A DNA stretch of 64,000 nucleotides from Paenarthrobacter ureafaciens. Its GTDB lineage: Bacteria > Actinomycetota > Actinomycetes > Actinomycetales > Micrococcaceae. Positions 1 to 8,442 of this stretch are shown here, piece after piece; positions within the stretch are counted from its first letter, which is position 1; every line of letters begins with the position of its first letter. Below the pieces are notes generated by a model that was not told where the DNA came from, searched no databases, and saw only the letters and a program-made list of their open reading frames with translations. A program made the translations under genes and the position numbers. Location of the stretch: contig NZ_SBHM01000007.1 of the NCBI RefSeq assembly GCF_004028095.1, positions 1,860,001 to 1,924,000 on the forward strand, written 5' to 3'.

Positions 1-1
1 C

Positions 2-556
2 TTGATGGCGTGGACGGTTAACGGAACAGGAATGGCAAACGGCCAAGGCGGTCTCACAGGCGCCCTGGCACAGGTTTTCTCCCGCGGCACCGTCCAGGTA
101 GCCGGTCCCGATCCCGTCGCCGCACCCTGGGTGGACGCAGGCATGCTCTCCGATTCCCTGGACGGCTACCGTTTCCGGCTCCTGTACCGCCATCTGAGCG
201 ACTTGGCGGCCCGGCCGAGCCTGGCAGGCTGTCTCCGGGAGCCCCAGGACGCCGCTGGGGACGCATGGGTCCTGGATCGGCCGTCCGAGGACCTCGACGG
301 CTGGCTCAGGTCGGTGGTGGAGCCCATGGGGGACTACGCCGGCGGCTGTCGCATGGGGAGCGACGGCGACCCTGCCGTCGTCGTGGATGGTTCCGGTCGC
401 GTGCGGGGCGTACGGGGCCTTAGGGTTGCCGACTCCTCCATCTCACCCACGTTGGTGCGGGCAGCGCCGCTCCTGACCGACGTGGCGATCGCACGAAAGG
501 TGGCCCGGATGGTCGCTGAAGGTATTTCCCTGCAAGGGGTAGGCAAGAAGCCTTAA
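2..556 (+). CDS. GMC-family oxidoreductase, C-terminal part (5' truncated by window)
   Basis: The open frame runs in from the left edge, so only the last 184 residues or so are visible. The end carries the typical C-terminal signature of FAD-dependent GMC oxidoreductases: a GGCRMG segment followed by VVDGSGRVRGVRGLRVADSSISP, which in this family closes the active site and the flavin cavity. The substrate cannot be told from this part. The next gene, a flavin reductase-like protein, starts 46 nt after the stop and may be cotranscribed. The family call is firm; the substrate is unknown. Confidence 0.85.
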   Translation: MMAWTVNGTGMANGQGGLTGALAQVFSRGTVQVAGPDPVAAPWVDAGMLSDSLDGYRFRLLYRHLSDLAARPSLAGCLREPQDAAGDAWVLDRPSEDLDGWLRSVVEPMGDYAGGCRMGSDGDPAVVVDGSGRVRGVRGLRVADSSISPTLVRAAPLLTDVAIARKVARMVAEGISLQGVGKKP

Positions 557-601
557 CTAGTGCAATACTGCGATAGTCAGCTTTTCACAGAAGGAGCTAT
601 C

Positions 602-1111
602 TTGAGTATCGAATTCGCGCCGTCGTTGACGGCCACCGAAATCAGCCCGGAGTCGTTTAAATCCTTCGTGGGAAGCTTCCCCACGGGTGTCACGGTAGTG
701 ACGTGGCAGGACCCCCGCACGGGACCTGGCGGAATGACTGTCAACGCCTTCGCCTCAATCTCCATCGATCCGCCCTTGATCATGATCAGCCTTGCGGTTG
801 GTTCCCGGGCGGTGGAACCGGTGCTGAAGCGGGGATCGTTCGGGGTCAACATCCTGGCCGGCAACGGTTCCCGCGCGGCGCTCGCCTTTGCCCGCCGCGA
901 TACCGCCCTGTGCTCAGACTTTGGCACCGAGCCCGGCATCCTGGGCAACCCCCTGCTGGTGGACGATGCTGTGGCGTATGCCGATTGCGACGTGGAACAG
1001 ACCATCCCCGCAGGCGACCATGTCATTGTCATTGGCCGCGTGCGGCAGGCATCCCATACCGGGCAGGTGCCACTGGGTTACTTGCGCCGGACCTTCGCGC
1101 CGTGGGCCTGA
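602..1111 (+). CDS. Flavin reductase-like FMN-binding domain protein
   Basis: A 169-residue protein of the flavin reductase-like (split-barrel) family. Visible signatures are FPTGVTVVTW near the N-terminus, MTVNAFASISIDPPLIMISLA, GVNILAG and the terminal AGDHVIVIGRV. Such proteins reduce FMN with NAD(P)H and often feed a monooxygenase. I chose TTG at 602 because AAGGAG lies 5 nt upstream (591-596); a GTG at 560 in the same frame has no ribosome site. It follows the GMC oxidoreductase closely and may supply reduced flavin to an unseen partner. Confidence 0.8.
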   Translation: MSIEFAPSLTATEISPESFKSFVGSFPTGVTVVTWQDPRTGPGGMTVNAFASISIDPPLIMISLAVGSRAVEPVLKRGSFGVNILAGNGSRAALAFARRDTALCSDFGTEPGILGNPLLVDDAVAYADCDVEQTIPAGDHVIVIGRVRQASHTGQVPLGYLRRTFAPWA

Positions 1112-1230
1112 CCGCCCGCCCCCTCCGATGCTCTCTCACATAACAGCCCGTTTTGGGCGACGCTCTATCACTTTCTTCAAGAAATCGAGAGAGGAGCCGG
1201 CTCATCGGGACGGAAGGTGAGAGAGCGTTT

Positions 1231-1259
1231 TTGGCAACCGTCCTGCTTTTTGTTGCCAA
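1231..1259. promoter_or_regulatory. Split operator half-sites in front of the hexuronate lacI gene
   Basis: TTGGCAAC (1231-1238) and GTTGCCAA (1252-1259) form an inverted repeat just before the repressor gene. Each half equals a half of the 18-bp operator found before uxaC, the symporter and uxuA, but the halves start 22 bp apart (TTGGCAA to TTGCCAA) instead of 11. Autoregulation is inferred. Confidence 0.6.
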
Positions 1260-1266
1260 ACCGCAC

Positions 1267-1272
1267 TACGAT
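1267..1272 (+). promoter_or_regulatory. Possible -10 box of lacI (leaderless start)
   Basis: TACGAT ends 6 nt before the GTG start at 1279, which would put the transcript start on or next to the start codon. No convincing -35 is visible. Confidence 0.35.
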
Positions 1273-1278
1273 GGAGCG

Positions 1279-2325
1279 GTGACTGAAGCGACGAACACCG
1301 GAACCTCCACTGCCCCTGCCAAGCGCGGACGCGGAGAGAAGTCCTCACCCACCATCTACGACATCGCCAAGCTGGCGGGCGTCAATCCTTCCACTGTTTC
1401 GCGCGCCCTCAGCAAGCCGGGCAGGGTCAGCGCCAAGACGCAGAAGATCATCGAAGATGCGGCTGCTGAACTGAACTACCAGGTCAACCCCTTTGCCCGG
1501 GCGCTCCCCACGGGGCGGACGCAGACCATCGGACTAATCGTCGCGGACATCACCAACCCCACGTTCTTTGACATCATCCGCGGAGCGGAAACCACCGGCG
1601 CTGCACGCGACTACACGCTGGTCCTCGCAGAGTCCTCGGAGTCGCCGGAAACCGAAGTCACTGCCGCCCGGCGCTTGCTGAGCACAGTGGATGGCCTCAT
1701 CCTCGCCAGTCCGCGCATGGACGACGACAACATCCGGTCCTTGGCCGGGGACAAACCTGTGGTGGTCATCAACCGCGAGATAGAGGGCGTCCCCTGCGTG
1801 GTTCCTGACGTCAACAAGGGCATCGGGGAGGCTGTCAGGAGCCTGGCTGCCAACGGTCACGAGCACATCGCCTACGTCGCGGGGCCGCAGCAATCATGGA
1901 TGACTGCCCGGCGCTGGGAGGGTGTCAAAGCCGCCTGCGAGTGGTCCAAGTTGAGCGCCGTTCGCTTGGAATCGTCCAAACCGACCGTCGACGGCGGCAG
2001 GAAAGTAGCGCGCGACGTCCTGGACAGCAGTGCGACGGCGGTCATCACCTACAACGACCTCCTGGCCATTGGCCTCATGCAGGAACTCCAAGCCGGTGGG
2101 ATGCAGGTTCCGGACCAGATCAGCATCGTGGGATTCGATGACATCTTTGGCGCGGACTTCACCACGCCGGCGCTGACCACCGTGCGGTCCCCGCTGCGCG
2201 AGTGCGGCACCCGCGCTGTGACCATCCTGCTTGACGTGCTGCATGGCCACGACGCGCCGGCCGGCCCGGTGAGCGTCGAGACGGAACTCGTGGTGCGGGG
2301 TTCCAGCGGCAGGTTGCTTAGCTAA
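1279..2325 (+). CDS. LacI-family repressor of the hexuronate locus
   Basis: A 348-residue LacI/GalR regulator. The N-terminal helix-turn-helix reads TIYDIAKLAGVNPSTVSRALS and is followed by the hinge and a periplasmic-binding-type effector domain (IGLIVADITNP, ISIVGFDDI). GTG at 1279 is preferred: it lies 26 residues before the DNA-binding domain and follows a -10-like box. The frame stays open upstream to 1153 without family similarity. It heads the uxaC-uxuB-symporter-uxuA series, and an 18-bp CG-centred palindrome recurs in front of those units, so it probably represses them and responds to a hexuronate or pathway intermediate. The effector is inferred. Confidence 0.9.
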   Translation: MTEATNTGTSTAPAKRGRGEKSSPTIYDIAKLAGVNPSTVSRALSKPGRVSAKTQKIIEDAAAELNYQVNPFARALPTGRTQTIGLIVADITNPTFFDIIRGAETTGAARDYTLVLAESSESPETEVTAARRLLSTVDGLILASPRMDDDNIRSLAGDKPVVVINREIEGVPCVVPDVNKGIGEAVRSLAANGHEHIAYVAGPQQSWMTARRWEGVKAACEWSKLSAVRLESSKPTVDGGRKVARDVLDSSATAVITYNDLLAIGLMQELQAGGMQVPDQISIVGFDDIFGADFTTPALTTVRSPLRECGTRAVTILLDVLHGHDAPAGPVSVETELVVRGSSGRLLS

Positions 2326-2391
2326 CTCTTTTCCGCGATGCAGGGCCCCTGCAGACCTCAGGCAATGCTCGGTGCAATCGAGTGGCAATTT

Positions 2392-2432
2392 TTGGCAACC
2401 GGTTGACAAAACCTCATCGGGAAACCGAAGAT
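2392..2432 (+). promoter_or_regulatory. uxaC operator and overlapping promoter
   Basis: TTGGCAACCGGTTGACAA (2392-2409) differs from the regulon palindrome by one base, and that base turns the right half into a consensus -35, TTGACA (2403-2408). A weak -10 candidate GAAGAT (2427-2432) follows after 18 bp and ends 6 nt before the uxaC ATG. A repressor bound here would cover the -35. Confidence 0.7.
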
Positions 2433-2438
2433 TGACCT

Positions 2439-3839
2439 ATGTCACAGTCCCTTGCAGCCCATCCTGACCGGCTCCTGCCCGCTGATCCCGGGACCCGCAG
2501 CATTGCGCGGTCCTTGCTGGAGCGCGTCCAGGACCTGCCCATCATTTCTCCCCATGGCCACGTTGACGCCGCTGTCATCGAGCAGAACACTCCGTTCCCG
2601 GATCCCGCTGCATTGCTGGTGAGCCCGGACCATTACGTCACCCGCCTGATCCACGCCGACGGGGTGCCCATGGATCAGCTTCATGCCAGCGACTCCCAGG
2701 ACTCGCGCGGAGTCTGGCGCAGGTTCGTTGAAGCCTGGCCCCTTTTTGAGGGAACGGCCTCCGGTTACTGGCTCCGGACCCAGTTCGAACAGGTTTTCAA
2801 GCTTGGTGCCGACCTCTCCGGGATGTCCGCCGATGCAAGCTATGACGCTATTTCGGCCAAGCTCACCGAACCGGACTTCCGTCCGCGGCAGCTTTTCAAG
2901 GACTTCAACATCGAGGTCCTTGCCACCACGGACGATCCCCTGGATGACCTGGCCAGCCACAAGGCGCTGACCGCCGACGCCAGCTTCAACGGCCGCGTCC
3001 TGCCGACGTTCCGCCCGGACGCGTATTTGAACGTTGCCCACCCTGCCTGGGCCGCCAACGTTGAGCGCCTGATCGAAACCGCCGGAGACGGCGGCACTGG
3101 CTACGCCGGCTACATCGCCGCTTTGGAAAACCGCCGTCGCTATTTTGTGGACCACGGTGCCGTGTCCGCGGACCATGGCGTGCGGACGCCGGCAACCCTG
3201 AAGCTGGATCAAGCCGACGCGGAAGCGCTCTTCGAGAAGGCACGCGCCGGCAAGGCCACAGCCGCGGACCGCGATGCGTTCGAGGCCCACATGATGTACC
3301 AGATGGCACGGATGTCCGTGGAAGACGGATTGGTCATGACCATCCACCCGGGTTCCTACCGCAACCACCATCAGCCGACGTTCGAGGCCTTCGGCGCGGA
3401 CACCGGCCACGACATCCCGTTCGCCATCAATTACACCGAAGGGATCCGGCCCCTGCTGCAGGATTTCGGCACGGCCAAGGACTTCCACCTGGTGTTGTTC
3501 ACTTTGGATGAGACTGTCTTCTCCCGGGAACTCGCGCCGCTGGCGGGCTTTTACCCCTCGGTCTACCTTGGTGCCCCGTGGTGGTTCCTGGACGCGCCGG
3601 ATGCCATGCTGCGCTTCCGCTCCGCCGTCACCGAGACAGCAGGCTTCTCGCGTTCGTCCGGTTTTATCGACGACACCCGCGCTTTCTGCTCCATCCCCGC
3701 CCGGCATGACGCCTCACGCAGGATCGAAGCTTCCTTCCTTGCCCGCCTGGTGGCCGAACACAGGGTTTCCGAAGACCGTGCCCACGAGCTCATCCTCGAC
3801 ATCGTCGACGGCTCCCCACGCCGGGTGTTCAAACTATGA
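2439..3839 (+). CDS. uxaC: Glucuronate isomerase (uronate isomerase)
   Basis: A 466-residue protein with the length and motifs of UxaC, which converts D-glucuronate to D-fructuronate or D-galacturonate to D-tagaturonate in the cytosol. The metal-binding H-x-H of this amidohydrolase-fold enzyme is visible as PHGHVD (H39, H41). Other family blocks are NHHQPTFEAFGADTGHDIP, LGAPWWFLDAPDAMLRFR and the C-terminal GFIDDTRAFCSIPARHD. It is the first enzyme of the operon and overlaps uxuB by ATGA. No strong ribosome site is seen before ATG 2439, and a -10-like box lies 6 nt upstream, so the message may be leaderless. Confidence 0.95.
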   Translation: MSQSLAAHPDRLLPADPGTRSIARSLLERVQDLPIISPHGHVDAAVIEQNTPFPDPAALLVSPDHYVTRLIHADGVPMDQLHASDSQDSRGVWRRFVEAWPLFEGTASGYWLRTQFEQVFKLGADLSGMSADASYDAISAKLTEPDFRPRQLFKDFNIEVLATTDDPLDDLASHKALTADASFNGRVLPTFRPDAYLNVAHPAWAANVERLIETAGDGGTGYAGYIAALENRRRYFVDHGAVSADHGVRTPATLKLDQADAEALFEKARAGKATAADRDAFEAHMMYQMARMSVEDGLVMTIHPGSYRNHHQPTFEAFGADTGHDIPFAINYTEGIRPLLQDFGTAKDFHLVLFTLDETVFSRELAPLAGFYPSVYLGAPWWFLDAPDAMLRFRSAVTETAGFSRSSGFIDDTRAFCSIPARHDASRRIEASFLARLVAEHRVSEDRAHELILDIVDGSPRRVFKL

Positions 3840-5221
3840 GCACTCCACGCGCGCGGCTGAGCCGCACCACCCCGGCGGCGCCAGTACGCATCGTGCACTT
3901 GGGCCTCGGCGCTTTCCACCGCTCCCACCAAGCCTGGTACACCCAGCACGCCGGCGATGCAGGGGAGTGGGGCATCGCTTCGTTCACCGGACGCAGGCCC
4001 GACGCGGCAACTGTCCTGGCCGCCCAGGATGGCCTGTTCACCGTCGTGGAACGCTCCGACGCCGGGGACTCCTTTGAAGTGGTGGGCAGCATCGTCGAAG
4101 CCGTCGACGGTGCTGATGTGGCCCGCTTCCTTGACCTCCTCGCCGCTCCTTCCACCGCCGTGGTGACTTTGACCATCACCGAGGCGGCGTACGGATTGGG
4201 CGCCGCGGACTTGCCCGTCCTGCTGTCCGGAGGTGAACCCACGACGCCGGTCGGCCGCTTGGTCGCGGGCCTCGCCGCCCGTAAGGACCACGACGCCGGG
4301 CCGCTCGCCGTCGTCAGTTGCGACAACCTCTCGGACAACGGAAACGTAGCCCGGAACGGGGTGCTTTCCCTGGCCCGCGAGGTTGATGCCGGGCTGGCCG
4401 AATGGATCGGCGCGAACGTCAGCTTCGTCAGCACCTCCGTTGACCGCATCACACCCCGGACCACTCCCGAAGACGTGGCCTTGGTGGCCGAGTCCTGCGG
4501 CTACCTCGATGACGCGCCCGTGGTCACGGAGCCTTTCCATAACTGGGTTTTGTCCGGGGACTTCCCGGCAGGTAGGCCGCGTTGGGAAGATGCCGGAGCG
4601 GTGTTCGTGGAAGACATTGAACCGTATGAGAACCGCAAGCTGTGGCTCCTCAACGGCGCCCACTCGATCCTCGCCTACGCCGGGCAACTCCGGGGCCACG
4701 CCACCGTGGCCGAGGCATTGGAAGACACAGCGTGCCGGCAGGCCGTCGAAGAGTTCTGGGACGAGGCGGCCCGTCATCTGCCCGGAGAAGAATTGCAGGT
4801 GCCGGAGTACCGGACCGCGTTGCTGGAACGCTTCGGCAACTCGCGGATCGCCCACCACCTTGCCCAGATTGGTGTGGATGGCAGCACCAAACTCCGCATG
4901 CGTGCGGTGCCGGTGCTCCGGGCCGAGCGCGGCGATGGCCGCACGGGTGCTGCGGCGGCGCGGATGATCGCTGCGTGGTCGGCGTATGTGGCCGCGCATC
5001 CCGGCGGGCAGGACCCGCAATCGGAAGCGATCGCCCAGGCGGACCTGCTGTCCGGCGCTGCGCGGACCCAGGCACTGCTTGCCCTTTTGGATGACGAGTT
5101 GGCCCGTGACGGCGACGTTGTGCAGCTTGTGCACGGGCTTAGCGGACCTTTGCTGGATGGTGCTCCAACTGCTGCGGCCGCAGCCGGCGCAGGTGGAGTC
5201 CGGTCCGGCACCGCGGCCTAG
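3836..5221 (+). CDS. uxuB: Fructuronate reductase / mannitol dehydrogenase family
   Basis: A 461-residue member of the long-chain mannitol dehydrogenase family. The N-terminal block IVHLGLGAFHRSHQAWYTQ and the catalytic K-LN-H pattern (K268, N273, H276 in KLWLLNGAHS) are present. Known members reduce D-fructuronate to D-mannonate with NADH, or act on mannitol or tagaturonate. Translational overlap (ATGA) with uxaC and the presence of a mannonate dehydratase gene downstream make fructuronate reductase the best call. A GC-rich hairpin with a T run follows, so uxaC-uxuB probably form one transcript. Tagaturonate reductase remains possible. Confidence 0.88.
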   Translation: MSTPRARLSRTTPAAPVRIVHLGLGAFHRSHQAWYTQHAGDAGEWGIASFTGRRPDAATVLAAQDGLFTVVERSDAGDSFEVVGSIVEAVDGADVARFLDLLAAPSTAVVTLTITEAAYGLGAADLPVLLSGGEPTTPVGRLVAGLAARKDHDAGPLAVVSCDNLSDNGNVARNGVLSLAREVDAGLAEWIGANVSFVSTSVDRITPRTTPEDVALVAESCGYLDDAPVVTEPFHNWVLSGDFPAGRPRWEDAGAVFVEDIEPYENRKLWLLNGAHSILAYAGQLRGHATVAEALEDTACRQAVEEFWDEAARHLPGEELQVPEYRTALLERFGNSRIAHHLAQIGVDGSTKLRMRAVPVLRAERGDGRTGAAAARMIAAWSAYVAAHPGGQDPQSEAIAQADLLSGAARTQALLALLDDELARDGDVVQLVHGLSGPLLDGAPTAAAAAGAGGVRSGTAA

Positions 5222-5280
5222 CAGCAGGTCTTCCGGGCCGGTCCCGCGCCGTTCGCGGGTTTGGCCACGCCGAAGAATTT

Positions 5281-5322
5281 GCCCGGGCGGGCGGGGGTAT
5301 TCCCTGCCCGCCCGGGCTTTCT
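5281..5322 (+). terminator. Rho-independent terminator after uxuB
   Basis: A 12-bp perfect stem (5281-5292 with 5306-5317) with a 13-nt loop is followed by TTTCTT. It ends the uxaC-uxuB unit before the symporter's own promoter. Confidence 0.8.
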
Positions 5323-5360
5323 TGTGCGTCGGCCCTCAGGAAAACAGCTCAAGGAAATTT

Positions 5361-5401
5361 GCGGCAACCGATTGCCAAACTCTTGCCAACGTGACTAGAA
5401 T
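5361..5401 (+). promoter_or_regulatory. Operator and promoter of the GPH symporter
   Basis: GCGGCAACCGATTGCCAA (5361-5378) matches the regulon palindrome except for the first two bases. Its right half supplies the -35 TTGCCA (5372-5377); 18 bp later comes the -10 TAGAAT (5396-5401). A further TTGCCAA lies at 5383-5389. The layout matches the uxuA promoter closely. Confidence 0.75.
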
Positions 5402-5499
5402 TACAACAGCTGCACAATCCGGGTTCGCCACTCCAGTCGCCAAAGCACTGCTCAGAGTACGTCCGGTCCGCAATGACGCGAAGGGTAAAGGAGCCCGCA

Positions 5500-6996
5500 T
5501 TGAAAAAGCTCAGCAAGCTCAGCATCCTCGGCTATGGCGCCGGCGATGCCGCGAATAATCTGGCCTTCACCACGGCCACCATGTTCCTCCTCGTCTACTA
5601 CACGGACGTCGCCGGCATATCTGCTGCCGCTGCGGGCACTTTGCTCCTGGTCGTGAGGATCTTCGACGCCTTCGCTGACGTGTTTGCCGGCCGGCTCGTG
5701 GATCGCACCTACAGCAAGCGCTTCGGCAAATTCCGGCCGTTCATCATGTTCGGTTCCATTCCCTTGCTTCTCCTGAGCGTGGCCACCTTCTCGGTGCCGC
5801 AGCTTGGGGAAACCGGAACTCTGCTCTACGCCTACGTCACGTATGCGGCGCTGGGCCTGGCATACTCCTTGGTGAACATCCCCTACGGGTCTCTGGCCGG
5901 GGCGATGACCCAAGACCCGGGCGACCGTGCCAAGCTTGGCTCAGCCCGCATGGTGGGTGCGCTGCTGGTAGGTTCCGCTCTGGGTATCTTCGTGGCACCG
6001 TTGATCAAGCCCGGGGCCGACCTGCAAGGAACCTTCACCACCATCACGTTGATCTTCGTGGTGATAGGCGCAGCCCTCTACTTCTTCACGTTCGCCACCG
6101 CCAAAGAGCGGGTCCACCGGACGGTCCCCAAGGTTTCCTTCAAGCAGAGCATGGACACGCTGAAGACCAACCGTCCACTGTTGATGCTCTGCCTGAGCTC
6201 GTTCCTGTTCCTCACGGGATACATGGCGCTCTCCTCGGTCCAGCTGTACTACCTCCGCGATGTTCTCGGCCGGCTGGACCTGTATGCCGTGATGTCCATC
6301 GTTCAACTGGTGATGACGTTCGTCCTCGCAGCGTTCATGCCCAAGCTGGTGCACAGGTTCGGCAAGAAGGCGGTATACGTCGCAGCAGGTGCGCTCAGCG
6401 CAGTAGGCGGTGCCATGATCTTCTTCACCCCGGCAGCCCTGACCTGGATCGGTTTTTCCGGCCTGCTGGTCAGCATGCTCGGCGTGATGGCGGTGAGCAT
6501 CGTGGTGTGGGCGCTTGAGGCTGACACTGTTGAATACGGTGAGTGGAAGACCGGTGTCCGTACCGAAGGCATCACTTACGCGCTGTTCTCCTTCACCCGC
6601 AAGACCGGGCAGGCTGTTGGTGGCGCCCTCGCTGCCTACGCCCTCGCCATGGGCGGTTACAAGTCCGGCGCCACCCAAAGCCCGGAGGCCCTGCAGGGAA
6701 TCCAGTTCGCCGCCGGTGCGCTGCCTGCCATCATGGTGATCCTCGCCATCGCCGTTATGGCCAAGTACAAGCTGACCGACGCCATGCATGCCCAAATCGT
6801 CAACGAGATCAAAGCGCGGCGGGCCGTCCAGGAGGGTCGCCGTCCGCAGGAGGGCGGCGCTGAAGAAGCCCACGACGACGGCGGTCCGGTGCCCGGGCGC
6901 GGCGCGGACGGGGCCATTGGCAGCGTGGAAGCCCCCGCGCCGGAATCCGTGCAAGCATCCCGCGGCAAAGGCTCGCTCAGCCAGGGGTCGCGTTAG
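5500..6996 (+). CDS. GPH-family sugar (hexuronide) cation symporter
   Basis: A 498-residue, 12-helix transporter of the glycoside-pentoside-hexuronide:cation symporter family (MelB/UidB type). Family blocks are GYGAGDAANNLAF at the N-terminus, DAFADVFAGRLVDRT, FGKFRPFIMFGSIP and EYGEWKTGVRTEG. TTG at 5500 is chosen for AAAGGAG six nt upstream; an in-frame ATG at 5473 lacks such a site. The C-terminus has a long hydrophilic tail of about 70 residues rich in E, G and R. It has its own operator and promoter within the hexuronate regulon, which points to a uronide or uronate as the likely substrate. Confidence 0.88.
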   Translation: MKKLSKLSILGYGAGDAANNLAFTTATMFLLVYYTDVAGISAAAAGTLLLVVRIFDAFADVFAGRLVDRTYSKRFGKFRPFIMFGSIPLLLLSVATFSVPQLGETGTLLYAYVTYAALGLAYSLVNIPYGSLAGAMTQDPGDRAKLGSARMVGALLVGSALGIFVAPLIKPGADLQGTFTTITLIFVVIGAALYFFTFATAKERVHRTVPKVSFKQSMDTLKTNRPLLMLCLSSFLFLTGYMALSSVQLYYLRDVLGRLDLYAVMSIVQLVMTFVLAAFMPKLVHRFGKKAVYVAAGALSAVGGAMIFFTPAALTWIGFSGLLVSMLGVMAVSIVVWALEADTVEYGEWKTGVRTEGITYALFSFTRKTGQAVGGALAAYALAMGGYKSGATQSPEALQGIQFAAGALPAIMVILAIAVMAKYKLTDAMHAQIVNEIKARRAVQEGRRPQEGGAEEAHDDGGPVPGRGADGAIGSVEAPAPESVQASRGKGSLSQGSR

Positions 6997-7068
6997 TCGG
7001 GATCCGCGTCAGCTGGTAGCCGCGTCAACTGGTGCCCTGCCCCGACTCCACTCTCCATCCCGCGCGAC

Positions 7069-7108
7069 TTGGCAACCGATTGCCAAAAGCGCGCAATCAT
7101 CCTAGACT
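7069..7108 (+). promoter_or_regulatory. uxuA operator and promoter
   Basis: TTGGCAACCGATTGCCAA (7069-7086) is the best copy of the regulon palindrome. The right half contains the -35 TTGCCA (7080-7085); exactly 17 bp later lies the -10 TAGACT (7103-7108). The untranslated leader to uxuA is about 100 nt and holds no obvious structure. Confidence 0.8.
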
Positions 7109-7212
7109 CGTTTCAACTTCGCCGAGGGGTGAGATCCCGGCACTTACACCCCTGCTTTCCGCCGAGAGCTAACCCTTCGTTCGCCACCAGCACTGTCCCG
7201 AAAGGAAAAGCT

Positions 7213-8442
7213 GTGAAAATCATTGCTGCTGATGTCTTTGTGACCAGCCCGTCCCGTAACTTCGTCACCCTGCGGATCACCACCGAGGACGGTGTGACCG
7301 GTATCGGTGATGCCACGCTGAACGGCCGGGAACTCGCCGTCGCCGCGTACTTGAAGGAGCACGTGGCCCAGTTGCTGATCGGGAAGGACCCGCACCGGAT
7401 CGAGGACACCTGGCAGTTCCTGTACCGGTCCTCGTACTGGCGCCGCGGCCCCGTGACCATGGCCGCGATTGCCGCCGTCGATATGGCGTTGTGGGATATC
7501 AAGGGCAAGATGGCCGGCATGCCGGTCTACCAGCTCCTGGGCGGCGCCTCGCGCAACGGGCTCCGCGCCTACGGCCACGCCTCCGGTTCGGACATCCCTT
7601 CGCTGTTCGACTCCGTGCGCGAGCACCTGGAACTTGGGTACAAGTCCATCCGTATCCAGACCGCCGTCCCGGGGATCAAGGCCGTGTACGGTGTTGCCGC
7701 GCAGGCCCAGGCCTCGGGGGAGCGCTACGATTACGAACCTGCAGGCCGGGGCAACTTCCCGCTGGAGGAGGACTGGGACACCCGCGCCTACCTGCGCCAC
7801 CTGCCCACCGTCTTCGAAGCCGTGCGGAACGAGTTCGGCCCCGAAATCCCGTTGCTGCACGATGGCCACCACCGCATGACCCCGATTCAGGCCGCCAAGC
7901 TCGGCAAGGCCCTGGAACCGTATGACCTGTTCTGGCTCGAGGACTGCACCCCGGCCGAGAACCAGGAGGGCCTGCGCTTGGTCCGCCAGCACACCACCAC
8001 CCCGCTGGCCATCGGTGAAATCTTCAACACCGTGTGGGACTACCAGACCCTGATCAAGGAACAGCTGATCGACTACGTCCGTGCCGCGTCCACCCACTTC
8101 GGTGGCATCAGCCCGTTGAAGAAGGTCATGGACTTCGCCGCGCAGTACCAGATCAAGTCCGGCTTCCACGGGCCCACGGACATCTCCCCGGTGGGCTTCG
8201 CCGCGCAGCTGCATGTGGGCCTGGCCATCCACAACTACGGCATCCAGGAATACATGCAGCACTCGGACAAGACCAACGAGGTCTTCCAACAGTCCATGAC
8301 CTTCAAGGACGGCTACCTGCACCCGGGCGACAACCCCGGCATCGGCGTCGAATTCAACGAAGAAGCCGCCGCGGCCTACCCGTACCAGCAGGCCTACCTG
8401 CCCTACAACCGCCTCGTGGACGGCACCGTTCATGACTGGTAA
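7213..8442 (+). CDS. uxuA: D-mannonate dehydratase (ManD, enolase superfamily)
   Basis: A 409-residue enolase-superfamily enzyme of the ManD subgroup, which dehydrates D-mannonate to 2-keto-3-deoxy-gluconate using Mg2+. The metal ligands are visible and evenly spaced: D217 in HDGHHR, E243 in WLEDC and E269 in IGEIFN, with H219 beside the first. GTG at 7213 is preferred because GAAAGGAAAAG precedes it. It is not related to the UxuA (TIM-barrel, Mn2+) family of enteric bacteria, though the reaction is the same. It overlaps the next gene by 11 bp. ManD-fold proteins vary in efficiency and some act on gluconate; the locus supports mannonate. Confidence 0.9.
   Translation: MKIIAADVFVTSPSRNFVTLRITTEDGVTGIGDATLNGRELAVAAYLKEHVAQLLIGKDPHRIEDTWQFLYRSSYWRRGPVTMAAIAAVDMALWDIKGKMAGMPVYQLLGGASRNGLRAYGHASGSDIPSLFDSVREHLELGYKSIRIQTAVPGIKAVYGVAAQAQASGERYDYEPAGRGNFPLEEDWDTRAYLRHLPTVFEAVRNEFGPEIPLLHDGHHRMTPIQAAKLGKALEPYDLFWLEDCTPAENQEGLRLVRQHTTTPLAIGEIFNTVWDYQTLIKEQLIDYVRAASTHFGGISPLKKVMDFAAQYQIKSGFHGPTDISPVGFAAQLHVGLAIHNYGIQEYMQHSDKTNEVFQQSMTFKDGYLHPGDNPGIGVEFNEEAAAAYPYQQAYLPYNRLVDGTVHDW

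Noticed and set aside
2442..3707. Long antisense open frame over uxaC (similar ones over uxuA, ilvD, GH32, permeases)
   Set aside because: Shadow of a high-GC gene: no family motifs, odd composition, no ribosome site. The sense gene is certain.
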